Origin: an uncultured Lachnospiraceae bacterium
GTDB lineage: Bacteria > Bacillota > Clostridia > Lachnospirales > Lachnospiraceae
DNA length: 8,283 nucleotides
Reading direction: 5' to 3'
Assembly: GCA_910579325.1 (NCBI GenBank)
Contig: CAJTTU010000017.1
Span: 10,330 to 18,612, forward strand
The notes beneath the pieces were generated by a model. The model made no database searches. It saw only the letters and a program-made list of their open reading frames with translations, and had not been told where the DNA came from. Below, in pieces: positions 1-6,076 of this stretch (within the stretch, counting starts at the first letter, position 1; each line of letters starts with the position of its first letter). Made by a program: the position numbers and the translations under genes.

Positions 1-1246
1 CCTCTAAAGGCTGCGTTTCTCCAACCAGATGCCGCTCGCTGCTGTCAGGCTTCAGCAGATATGATCCTGCCTTGATCTTCTCCATATTTGTGTCGATATA
101 GTACTTTCCATCCTCCCGGTGATAAAGGGTAGTCTCTACGAACTGGGAAGTAACGCCGTCTTCACCTGCTACCTCCACGATAAATCCTTCCTCCTGGCTC
201 TCGCCTCCCGTGGTCAGATAATCCTCGGGAACCACAAAAAAATCCTTGCTGACCAGAGAAGTGACCGGAATTTTCAGTCCCTCGGCCCGATTCATATCCA
301 GCTCGATCTCCACATACCGCTCCGCAAGAAACTGGTTCATATAATGATCAAAAGTCAGTTTTGCCATCGTCGTCCCGTCATTGGTCACAAATGAAGAATA
401 CCTGGCTACGGTTTCAAACCGGTTCTGCCGGAACATCACTTTGACGCTGTCCCTGTCCGCCAGCGCCGCAACATCCTCCTCCGAGATCGGAATAATCACG
501 GACCATACGTCACTGTCAATGGTTTTATATACGCCTGTGCCGCTCTCAACCAGATCACCGGCTTTAAAATAGGTTTTCTCATAATTTTCCTTATCAAAAG
601 AATCTTTTGTCAGCTGTTCCGGGGATAATTCTTCAAAACCGTCGACATAATAAGCAATGATCCCGCTGACCGGCGCATGATACATCTGGAAGAGCGCGCC
701 CATCTCCTCCAGAGACTGATTTAATTCCTCGATAGACTCCATACTGGAATATTCCAGTAACGCCGCCTGCACCGAATATTTTACGTCATAAATATTTGAA
801 AAATGCAGAGGATCATAGCTTACGCTGTAATTCATCAGCATTCGCTTTAAATAGAGCAGACTGTCCTGGGACAACTGGTTTCCATCGGCGCTTTTCTGGG
901 CCAGAAGTTCAGAAACCCGGCCGCTTTCATCGATGGAATAGATCAGATCTCCCACGCCGGCCTTTTGTCCCTCCTGTATATAATAGTATACTGTTCCCGC
1001 ATAATCCGCATTGTAAACCGTCTCGTCCCTGAGTATAATGCCCGTATAACTGGAATCAGCCACCAGACTGCCCTGATTCACCGTAAAGATTTCGATCCGC
1101 TCTTTGGACAGATACATCGCCACCACAACGATCAGATAAAAAAGAATAAAAGCAAATATCACAACGCCTATATTCAGATTAAAAGTTCTGAGGCGGATAA
1201 TCTTTTTTTTCTTTCTGGCTCTTTTCCTGGTTTTCTTTTTGGCCAT
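1..1246 (-). CDS. HlyD-like membrane-anchored adaptor protein (3' end outside window)
   Basis: An open frame of 415 codons reads leftward from an ATG at 1244-1246 and leaves the window without a stop. The start is chosen because AAAGGA lies 6 bases upstream; an in-frame ATG five codons earlier (1261) has no ribosome binding site. Residues 3-20 are almost entirely Lys/Arg, followed by one hydrophobic segment at about 25-46, so the N-terminus is cytoplasmic and the rest should lie outside the membrane. Residues about 65-106 (up to VGDLIYSID) and a later stretch with APVSGIIAYYVDG look like the two halves of a lipoyl-like barrel-sandwich domain, separated by a helical part, as in HlyD/MacA adaptors. 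Those proteins normally pair with an ABC or RND exporter; none is visible here, and a monoderm has no outer membrane channel. From memory, similar proteins in Lachnospiraceae lie near yggS-sepF-ylmH division genes, which would be left of the window; this is inference. Exact role unknown. Confidence 0.8.
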   Translation of the reverse strand, partial: MAKKKTRKRARKKKKIIRLRTFNLNIGVVIFAFILFYLIVVVAMYLSKERIEIFTVNQGSLVADSSYTGIILRDETVYNADYAGTVYYYIQEGQKAGVGDLIYSIDESGRVSELLAQKSADGNQLSQDSLLYLKRMLMNYSVSYDPLHFSNIYDVKYSVQAALLEYSSMESIEELNQSLEEMGALFQMYHAPVSGIIAYYVDGFEELSPEQLTKDSFDKENYEKTYFKAGDLVESGTGVYKTIDSDVWSVIIPISEEDVAALADRDSVKVMFRQNRFETVARYSSFVTNDGTTMAKLTFDHYMNQFLAERYVEIELDMNRAEGLKIPVTSLVSKDFFVVPEDYLTTGGESQEEGFIVEVAGEDGVTSQFVETTLYHREDGKYYIDTNMEKIKAGSYLLKPDSSERHLVGETQPLE

Positions 1247-1404
1247 ACCTGTTCCTTTCATATACATGTATAGTATCTGCCGCTGACGGACATACTATAT
1301 GAAACGCCAAAAGCAAAAACTTTTGTCGTCTGCTATGCAAATATGCAGTCCTCTTATGAGGCTGGCGGACTTCGTCCGTCAAAGAATGATTTGGAGGTGA
1401 CGAT
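1247..1404. other. Divergent intergenic region with several dyad symmetries
   Basis: This 158-base gap separates the leftward HlyD-like gene from the rightward DUF378 gene and must hold the promoters of both, but I cannot find a convincing -35/-10 pair on either strand. It contains a 12-base palindrome TATACATGTATA (1261-1272), an 8-base inverted repeat TATAGTAT/ATACTATA (1269-1276 and 1292-1299), a CCTC-TTAT-GAGG hairpin (1350-1361) and a GGCGGAC-TTC-GTCCGTC hairpin (1364-1380, one G-U pair). The last two would sit in the leader of the DUF378 mRNA. Regulatory function is inferred only from position and symmetry. Confidence 0.45.
1269..1299. repeat. 8-bp inverted repeat, 15-base spacer
   Basis: TATAGTAT at 1269-1276 is the exact reverse complement of ATACTATA at 1292-1299. 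It overlaps the 12-base palindrome at 1261-1272 and lies 23 bases upstream of the HlyD-like gene start, where an operator or a promoter -10 region would be expected. AT-rich arms make chance symmetry fairly likely, so this is only a candidate. Confidence 0.4.
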
Positions 1405-1617
1405 ATGAACACAAAAGGAATTGACTATACAATCTTAACGATCGCCATTATCGGAGCGATCAACTGGGGGCTGATCGGATTCTTCCGTTTTGACCTGGTG
1501 GCCTTCCTTCTGGGTGATATGTCAATGCTGTCAAGAATCATCTACGGGCTGGTAGGCATTTCCGGTCTCTATCTGATCAGCACCTACGGACGGATCAAAT
1601 CTGCGGACCGTGCATGA
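1405..1617 (+). CDS. DUF378 family small membrane protein (YuzA-like)
   Basis: A 70-residue protein with a very strong ribosome binding site, GGAGGTGA at 1393-1400, four bases before the ATG. It carries two hydrophobic segments at about residues 8-27 and 42-61 joined by a short polar loop. The pattern INWGLIGFFRFDLVAFLLG followed by SRIIYGLVGISGLY is the signature of DUF378, the family of Bacillus YuzA. Length matches the family, which is usually 60-80 residues. Function is unknown; it is presumably an integral inner-membrane protein. It is the only rightward gene of the window, transcribed away from the HlyD-like gene and ending at the terminator at 1683-1715, so it is probably monocistronic. 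Family assignment is confident; no role can be inferred from the neighbours. Confidence 0.88.
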   Translation: MNTKGIDYTILTIAIIGAINWGLIGFFRFDLVAFLLGDMSMLSRIIYGLVGISGLYLISTYGRIKSADRA

Positions 1618-1763
1618 GTTTGAGAGCCCTCCGGCAGGCTTTGTATCATGGGTAAGTCCGAAAAGCTTTCCTATGGTACCAGAAAAAGGAAGTCCCGAAA
1701 TAGGACTTCCTTTTTTGCCTATATGTAAGACTTTTGATAAACGATATAGGTGATATCCCAATA
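1618..1763. other. Intergenic region between convergent genes
   Basis: This gap lies between the end of the DUF378 gene and the end of the leftward P-loop gene. Its main element is the bidirectional terminator at 1683-1715. A 7-base inverted repeat CCTATAT/ATATAGG (1718-1724 and 1744-1750) lies between that terminator and the stop codon of the P-loop gene. No reading frame here has start signals. Confidence 0.5.
1683..1715. terminator. Bidirectional rho-independent terminator
   Basis: AAAAAGGAAGTCC (1683-1695), a 7-base loop CGAAATA, then GGACTTCCTTTTT (1703-1715) form a perfect 13-base stem. The stem core GGAAGTCC is followed by six Ts on the plus strand and five on the minus strand, so it can end transcription from the DUF378 gene on the left and from the P-loop gene, and possibly the cell-shape operon, on the right. 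Confidence 0.92.
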
Positions 1764-2177
1764 TTATAATGAAACGACGATCTTATCCTTCGCATTCTCC
1801 GGAAGATGCGCGGCATCCTGAGAAATGCTCAGGATAAATGTAACGTCATAGGTCTGCCCAATCTGCGTCAGCTGATCAATGGCTTCCGTAATGTCCTGTC
1901 CCTCCAGACATGCAACTTTTAAAAAGCTGTCCAGATACATCTGTTCCAGATCATGATCCTGAGAAATAATCCCGCATACAAAACCAATAAATGCTTCGTA
2001 AGACTTAATACCGAAATCTGTAACGTTGATCACTCTATTATTTAATTCATACATATGTTTGGAGCTCTTGTCCAAATATACAATAGAGCCCTTCGCATCT
2101 TTTATAGCGCTGTTTGCTTTCTCCAAAAGGTATTTTGTTTTTCCCTTTCCCTTTTGTCCTGCTATAATCTCGACCAT
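1764..2177 (-). CDS. Small P-loop ATP/GTP-binding protein of unknown function
   Basis: A 137-residue protein whose start is fixed by AAAGGAGGAG eight bases or so before the ATG. Residues 7-14, GQKGKGKT, are an exact Walker A motif (GxxxxGKT) directly after a first beta strand (VEIIA). A hydrophobic strand ending in Asp at MYLDSF (80-85) may be the Walker B, and IVYLD (32-36), VTFILSIS (112-119) and KIVVSL (132-137) look like further strands of a P-loop core. Relatives in Clostridia are, as I recall, often labelled twitching motility protein PilT, but true PilT is about 350 residues with Asp, His and Walker B boxes that are absent here, so that name is not supported. It has its own promoter behind the carboxypeptidase gene and ends near a strong terminator. 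Nucleotide binding is likely; reaction and partners are unknown. Confidence 0.8.
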   Translation of the reverse strand: MVEIIAGQKGKGKTKYLLEKANSAIKDAKGSIVYLDKSSKHMYELNNRVINVTDFGIKSYEAFIGFVCGIISQDHDLEQMYLDSFLKVACLEGQDITEAIDQLTQIGQTYDVTFILSISQDAAHLPENAKDKIVVSL

Positions 2178-2221
2178 AGCGTTCTCCTCCTTTTGTGTGA
2201 AACGTATATGATATTAATTTA

Positions 2222-2250
2222 ATTATAGTACAAATGTGATAAAAGCACAA
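2222..2250 (-). promoter_or_regulatory. Probable sigma-A promoter of the P-loop gene
   Basis: On the minus strand a perfect -10 TATAAT (2222-2227) lies 17 bases from TTGTGC (2245-2250), which shares TTG with the -35 consensus. It begins just after the stop codon of the carboxypeptidase gene (2254) and would give a leader of about 35-40 bases before the P-loop gene. It suggests separate transcription, although no terminator separates the two genes, so read-through is also possible. Confidence 0.65.
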
Positions 2251-2253
2251 CAA

Positions 2254-3228
2254 TTATTTCAAAATTTTGGTGAACAATTGATCCATCTGCTGATACAGGG
2301 ACTCCCGGTCAGACGCTTTGAGAATTACGGAAATATACTGCTTCCCCGCGCCGTCCTGAGACACCAGAGCCAGACAGGAACCGGCCGGCGTCGTCGTCCC
2401 GGTCTTTCCGCCCACCACAGTAATGCCCTCCGGCATTTCGGCAGAACCGCTGGTATAGCGAACCGTCGTGTTAAACTCCCTTGTCCCTTTCTTACCGTCG
2501 GCATCGGTATACTCAGCCGTATACTTGTCCGTGGACACAATCTGGCTAAATAATTCATGCTCCAAAAGCCGATCAAGCACCAGATATACGTCGTAAGCTG
2601 TCGTATAATGATCGTCGTCGGACAGACCGTGAGGATTGACATAGTGAGTGCCCGTAGCGCCGATCTGTTTTGCCTTATCGTTCATCATCGCCACGAAATT
2701 GTCCGGGTTTCCGTTTCCTACCAGATAAGCGATGGCAGTGGCGGCATCATTGCCGGAAGGCAGCATGGCGCCGTACAAAAGCTGTTCCAGCGTATAAGTC
2801 TCTCCGGGCTGAATATTCGCCAGAGAGGTATCCTCCAGTCCTTTCAGCATATCCTGGGTAATCTGAATCGTGGCGTTCAGATCGCCGTTTTCAATGGCCA
2901 CCAGAGCGGTCATCAGTTTGGTAATGCTGGCCGGATACAGTCTGTCATAAGCGTGATTGCTGAATAACACTTCCCTGTCTGTCCGATTAAAGATAATCGC
3001 GGCGCCTGCTTCGATCAGCTCGTCCGTATAAGCCTCTTCCCCCGTTACCACACAGAGATTTTCAGCAAAAAAATCTGCCCGGCCCATCTCGCCGCTGTTA
3101 TCCAGCACCGCATCCATCTCATAAGAAACCTGGTATGGTTTCAGCATATCCTTCTGGCCGCCGTTTCCGCAGCCGCCAAGCAGCAGGGCGGCCGCCGCGG
3201 CAGTCAGTATCAGCTTGTAATGTCTCAT
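2254..3228 (-). CDS. Lipoprotein D-alanyl-D-alanine carboxypeptidase (peptidase S11, DacA-type)
   Basis: A low-molecular-mass penicillin-binding protein that removes the terminal D-Ala from peptidoglycan pentapeptides outside the membrane. Numbered from the ATG at 3226-3228 (324 residues), the three active-site motifs are S101-I-T-K104, S158-G-N160 and K275-T-G277, with normal spacing. This ATG is preferred to the in-frame one at 3246 because AGAGGA lies 5 bases before it, and it gives a compact signal peptide: RHYK, a hydrophobic run, then lipobox LGGC with Cys20. The protein should therefore be a lipoprotein. It ends about 50 residues after the KTG region, so the PBP5-type C-terminal domain and amphipathic anchor of ordinary DacA are missing. 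It starts 20 bases after the methylglyoxal synthase family gene and is the last gene of the cell-shape cluster. Family is certain; the particular dac paralogue is not. Confidence 0.92.
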   Translation of the reverse strand: MRHYKLILTAAAAALLLGGCGNGGQKDMLKPYQVSYEMDAVLDNSGEMGRADFFAENLCVVTGEEAYTDELIEAGAAIIFNRTDREVLFSNHAYDRLYPASITKLMTALVAIENGDLNATIQITQDMLKGLEDTSLANIQPGETYTLEQLLYGAMLPSGNDAATAIAYLVGNGNPDNFVAMMNDKAKQIGATGTHYVNPHGLSDDDHYTTAYDVYLVLDRLLEHELFSQIVSTDKYTAEYTDADGKKGTREFNTTVRYTSGSAEMPEGITVVGGKTGTTTPAGSCLALVSQDGAGKQYISVILKASDRESLYQQMDQLFTKILK

Positions 3229-3248
3229 AGCTGTCCTCTCTTGCATGA

Positions 3249-3644
3249 TTACTTAAACGTTTCTCTCCACTCGAGATCGCCCCGCTCCAGCGCCTTAATC
3301 AAAAGCTCCGCCGTCGCCAGATTCGTGGCCAGCGGAATATTATGCATATCACAGATCCGCATCACGCTCTGGATATCCGGCTCATGAGATTTTTGCGTCA
3401 GGGGATCTCTTAAAAAAACCACCAGATCGATCAGATTTTGCTCAATATGGGCAGAAAGCTGCTGCTGTCCTCCCAGATGTCCTGCCAGAAACTTGTGAAC
3501 GTTCAGGTTCGTAACCTCCTCGATCAGCCGCCCCGTCGTCCCTGTGGCGTACAGCTCATGCTTGCTTAAAATCCCCCGATACGCAATACAAAAATTCTGC
3601 ATCAATTTCTTCTTCGCGTCATGGGCAATCAATCCAATGTTCAT
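3249..3644 (-). CDS. mgsA: Methylglyoxal synthase family protein with altered catalytic motif
   Basis: A 131-residue cytosolic protein of the MgsA family, which converts dihydroxyacetone phosphate to methylglyoxal and phosphate. Start at 3642-3644 gives MNIGLIAHD, the family's usual N-terminus, with AGGG six bases upstream; an ATG at 3656 has its GGAG too close. AHD (7-9), YATGTTG (32-38), RDPL (79-82) and SHEPD (86-90) match the phosphate- and substrate-binding segments of the E. coli enzyme, including the equivalents of His19, Asp20, Asp91, His98 and Asp101. The GPxGGDQQ segment, however, reads GHLGGQQQ: residue 60, where E. coli has the catalytic base Asp71, is Gln (codon CAG at 3465-3467). 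Activity is therefore doubtful. The gene lies 55 bases after rodA and 20 before the carboxypeptidase gene, a neighbourhood I recall for mgsA in other Clostridia. Family assignment is strong; enzymatic function is uncertain. Confidence 0.88.
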   Translation of the reverse strand: MNIGLIAHDAKKKLMQNFCIAYRGILSKHELYATGTTGRLIEEVTNLNVHKFLAGHLGGQQQLSAHIEQNLIDLVVFLRDPLTQKSHEPDIQSVMRICDMHNIPLATNLATAELLIKALERGDLEWRETFK

Positions 3645-3699
3645 AATATCCCTCATCTCCTCATTCTAATAGTTTTGCTTTTTTACCCTTTTTTTACTC

Positions 3700-4836
3700 T
3701 TATAACAATTCTACCTTTCTCTGCATTCCCACATTCAGTACCACTCCCATGCCCAGAAACACGCTGAGCAGAGAGCTGAGTCCCGCGCTGACAAAGGGCA
3801 GCGGAAGACCCGTGTTCGGAAGCATGAAGGAAGCTACGCCGATATTGATAAAGCCCTGAAAGGCAATCAGCGCCGCCATACCGGTACAGATCAGCCTCCC
3901 TGAAAGATCCTTCGCCCTGGCCCCCAGCCAGATGCACTCCAGGATCACCAGCGTCAGAAGCCCGATCACCGTACAGCTTCCCACAAATCCCATTTCTTCT
4001 CCTACAATCGCAAAAATAAAATCCGTATCCTCTTCCATCAGGAAATTTCCGTTTTTCACCGATTCCAGCGTTGTATTAAACAGCCCCTTGCCGTAAAGCT
4101 GCCCGGAACCGATGGCCATCCTGGAATTGATCTGCTGCAGCAGCAGATCCTGCGTGTTCTCCGCCAATCCGAAAAAAGACAGGATCCTGTTTGCCTGAAA
4201 CTCTCTTAAAAACAGGTAGTGACCGTTTAACAACAGATACAAAAACACCGACACTGCCGGAACCACAACGGCAATCGTGCCAAACACCCATTTGTAGCTG
4301 ATCTTTGCCGCATAGAGCATCACAAGAAAAAGGACGCCAAATACAATGGAAGTGGACAAATCCGGCTGGGAAAAAATCGCGTACAGCGGAACCGCAAACA
4401 AAGCCAGACTTCCGAACACCGTCACCGGCGAATTAATCTTTTCTTCATTGCGTTCAAAAAAACTCGCGAAAAACAGAATCGAACCGATTTTCGCAAATTC
4501 GGAAGGCTGAAGCCGTCCAAGGGCCGGCAGATCAATCCATCTGGAAGCACCAGTACCGGCATCCGTTCCCCCGATCAGTACCGCGACCAGAATCCCTACT
4601 GTGGCCACATAGATCAGGATATAATACTTTAAAATCCAGTGATAATCGATCAGCGACACAATCACCATACAGATCACCCCGACGCACACCCCCATAATCT
4701 GCTTCGAGGTTGTATCCGTATCGCTGTTCATCGTCGCACTGGTAATGACCAGAATGCCGATCACCGAGAGAATCAGGATATAAAGCACCATCTTAAAGTT
4801 ATAATGTCTCAGCCTGTAATTTTTAAATGCTAACAT
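3700..4836 (-). CDS. rodA: Rod shape-determining protein RodA (SEDS peptidoglycan glycosyltransferase)
   Basis: A 378-residue SEDS-family polytopic membrane protein, normal length for RodA/FtsW. SEDS proteins polymerise lipid II into glycan strands and work with a class B PBP; RodA pairs with PBP2 in the elongation complex. About ten hydrophobic segments are visible. Diagnostic stretches are GTGASRWIDL (94-102), LQPSEFAKI (109-117), RMAIGSGQLYGKGLF (239-253), EEDTDFIFAIVGEEMGF (268-284) and NTGLPLPFVSAG (341-352). Asp272 in TDFIF matches the essential Asp of E. coli RodA (Asp262), so it should be active. Start ATG has GGAG five bases upstream. It lies 95 bases after minE. FtsW or SpoVE are alternatives because the family is close, but association with mrdA and min genes and the long extracytoplasmic loop carrying TDF favour RodA. 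Confidence 0.92.
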   Translation of the reverse strand: MLAFKNYRLRHYNFKMVLYILILSVIGILVITSATMNSDTDTTSKQIMGVCVGVICMVIVSLIDYHWILKYYILIYVATVGILVAVLIGGTDAGTGASRWIDLPALGRLQPSEFAKIGSILFFASFFERNEEKINSPVTVFGSLALFAVPLYAIFSQPDLSTSIVFGVLFLVMLYAAKISYKWVFGTIAVVVPAVSVFLYLLLNGHYLFLREFQANRILSFFGLAENTQDLLLQQINSRMAIGSGQLYGKGLFNTTLESVKNGNFLMEEDTDFIFAIVGEEMGFVGSCTVIGLLTLVILECIWLGARAKDLSGRLICTGMAALIAFQGFINIGVASFMLPNTGLPLPFVSAGLSSLLSVFLGMGVVLNVGMQRKVELL

Positions 4837-4854
4837 TCACACTCCATCCAGGCA

Positions 4855-4866
4855 GCGGTTTACCGC
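4855..4866 (-). other. Short hairpin in the rodA leader
   Basis: GCGG-TAAA-CCGC on the minus strand (GCGGTTTACCGC on plus) would form a tight four-base stem with a TAAA loop in the RNA, about 10 bases upstream of the rodA ribosome binding site. No T-run follows, so it is not a terminator. It could slow translation or mark RNA processing between minE and rodA; this is only structural inference. Confidence 0.25.
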
Positions 4867-4931
4867 GGAACTGTCATAAACGTTTCCGCCCTTTCTTTAC
4901 AGGGCCGATAGCCATATGGACATTGACTATA

Positions 4932-5201
4932 TCACGCCTTGCGGATATCCCTGATCGGTATATTCGCGTACAGGGCCGGCACCGTTCCCTGGCTGCCTTC
5001 ACATTCTGTCTGTGTAATCTGGATGTCCAGTCCTTCCGCATCGATCTCCATGTACTTTGAAATTACCTTGATAATATCATTCTTGATCGCTTCCATAATC
5101 TCCGGAGAGCAGCTGGCCCGGTCGGAAACCAACAGAAGCTTCAGCCTGTCTTTCGCAATGGAGCCGGAATTCTTCTTCTTGAATAAATCTAAAATATTCA
5201 T
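4932..5201 (-). CDS. minE: Cell division topological specificity factor MinE
   Basis: An 89-residue protein, usual length for MinE. The ATG at 5201 follows AAGGAGG at five bases, and lies 18 bases after the minD stop. MNILDLFKKK is the membrane-contacting N-terminus, and residues about 13-30, with AKDRLKLLLVSDRA, are the anti-MinCD segment that binds MinD and stimulates its ATPase. The rest (PEIMEAIKNDIIKVISKYMEID and LDIQITQ, read as separate segments) matches the topological-specificity domain that forms the dimer. With MinD it should generate pole-to-pole oscillation that keeps MinC away from midcell. Many Gram-positive bacteria use DivIVA/MinJ instead, so MinE here indicates a clostridial type of Min system, as in Clostridioides difficile. 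Confidence 0.95.
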   Translation of the reverse strand: MNILDLFKKKNSGSIAKDRLKLLLVSDRASCSPEIMEAIKNDIIKVISKYMEIDAEGLDIQITQTECEGSQGTVPALYANIPIRDIRKA

Positions 5202-5219
5202 CGCAGCCTCCTTCTTCGC

Positions 5220-6011
5220 TTAATTCAGGCCCATGCGTTTTAAGAGACGGCTGAAAAATCCCGTTCCGCTGTCCAGATCCAGGTAGGGAACCTCCTCGCC
5301 CAGAACACGGCGCACGATATTCATATAAGCCTGCCCGGCCATCGAGCTGTTACCTACCAGCGGTTCGCCCTGATTGGACGCAATAACGATGTTCTCATCA
5401 TCCGGGACGGCACCGATTAACGAAACCGCCAGAATCTCGATCACATCCTCATTGGACATCATATCTCCCCGACGCACCAGATCCATACGGATTCGGTTGA
5501 TAATCAGGTCGATCTTGTGAATACCGTTAGCCTCCAGCAGGCCGATGATTCTGTCTGCGTCGCGGATCGCGGATACCTCGGGGGTGGTAACGATCAATGC
5601 CCGGTCCGCTCCCGAAATGGCATTCTTAAAACCCTGCTCAATCCCCGCCGGACAGTCCAGAATGATATAATCGTATTCATCTCTCAGTTCATCGGTTAAT
5701 TTTTTCATTTGTTCCGGCGAAACGGCGGTCTTGTCTCTCGTCTGTGCGGAGGGCAGAAGAAACAGATTATCATAGCGCTTATCCTTGATCAGCGCCTGTT
5801 TCATCCGGCAGTTCCCCTCCACCACGTCCACCAGGTTATAGACGATCCGATTTTCCAGGCCCATAACCACATCCAGGTTTCTGAGGCCGATATCGGTATC
5901 GATCAGCACTACCTTTTTATTCAGCATGGCAAGGCCGGTGCCCACATTCGCGGAAGTTGTAGTCTTCCCCACGCCGCCTTTCCCTGATGTCACAACGATC
6001 ACTTCACTCAT
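5220..6011 (-). CDS. minD: Septum site-determining ATPase MinD
   Basis: A 263-residue ParA/MinD-type ATPase, typical length. The deviant Walker A KGGVGKTT spans 11-18, with signature Lys11 and catalytic Lys16. Asp38 and Asp40 of the switch region lie in DTDIGLRNLD, and the Walker B region is IILDCPAGIE (116-125). Residues 251-263, GFFSRLLKRMGLN, form the amphipathic membrane-targeting helix, with Phe/Leu/Met on one face and Arg/Lys on the other, so ATP-dependent membrane binding should be intact. ATP-bound MinD dimerises, recruits MinC and is released by MinE. The start follows GGGAGGAAG with a seven-base gap or so. A promoter candidate and palindromes lie in the 110-base gap before it, so minDE and the genes behind it may be controlled separately from mrdA-minC. 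Confidence 0.97.
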   Translation of the reverse strand: MSEVIVVTSGKGGVGKTTTSANVGTGLAMLNKKVVLIDTDIGLRNLDVVMGLENRIVYNLVDVVEGNCRMKQALIKDKRYDNLFLLPSAQTRDKTAVSPEQMKKLTDELRDEYDYIILDCPAGIEQGFKNAISGADRALIVTTPEVSAIRDADRIIGLLEANGIHKIDLIINRIRMDLVRRGDMMSNEDVIEILAVSLIGAVPDDENIVIASNQGEPLVGNSSMAGQAYMNIVRRVLGEEVPYLDLDSGTGFFSRLLKRMGLN

Positions 6012-6060
6012 TTTTACTTCCTCCCAAATTTCAGCCGAGCGTTCAAGTTGACTGAATAGT

Positions 6061-6076
6061 TGTGAATATTCTCACA
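6061..6076. promoter_or_regulatory. CRP/FNR-type palindrome TGTGA-N6-TCACA upstream of minD
   Basis: TGTGA (6061-6065), six bases, then TCACA (6072-6076) match both half-sites of the classical CRP-type operator. The site lies 11 bases downstream of the predicted minD -10, around the first transcribed bases, a position where a bound protein would block rather than activate. In the RNA it could equally be a five-base hairpin. Binding by a CRP/FNR-family regulator is inference. Confidence 0.4.

Noticed and set aside
1203..1210. Run of eight Ts (As in the coding strand) in the HlyD-like gene as a possible frameshift
   Set aside because: The frame continues intact from the Lys-rich start through the membrane segment, so no shift is needed.
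796..1273. Two overlapping plus-strand open frames (796-1032 and 965-1273)
   Set aside because: They are antisense to the HlyD-like gene, lack ribosome binding sites, and their translations are low-complexity and unlike proteins; the minus-strand frame is continuous and protein-like.
1764..2177. Annotation of the P-loop protein as twitching motility ATPase PilT
   Set aside because: It is less than half the length of PilT and lacks the other conserved boxes; no pilus genes are nearby.
2235..2249. TGTG-N7-CACA in the promoter of the P-loop gene as a second CRP-type site
   Set aside because: The spacing is one base short of the CRP arrangement and the arms are only four bases.
2557..2967. Plus-strand open frame of 136 codons
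   Set aside because: It is antisense to the carboxypeptidase catalytic domain, with no start signals; the opposite strand holds all three active-site motifs.
3645..3699. Possible promoter between rodA and the methylglyoxal synthase gene (TTGTTA with TAAAAA)
   Set aside because: The hexamers are weak and lie in a low-complexity A/T-rich stretch where such matches are expected by chance.
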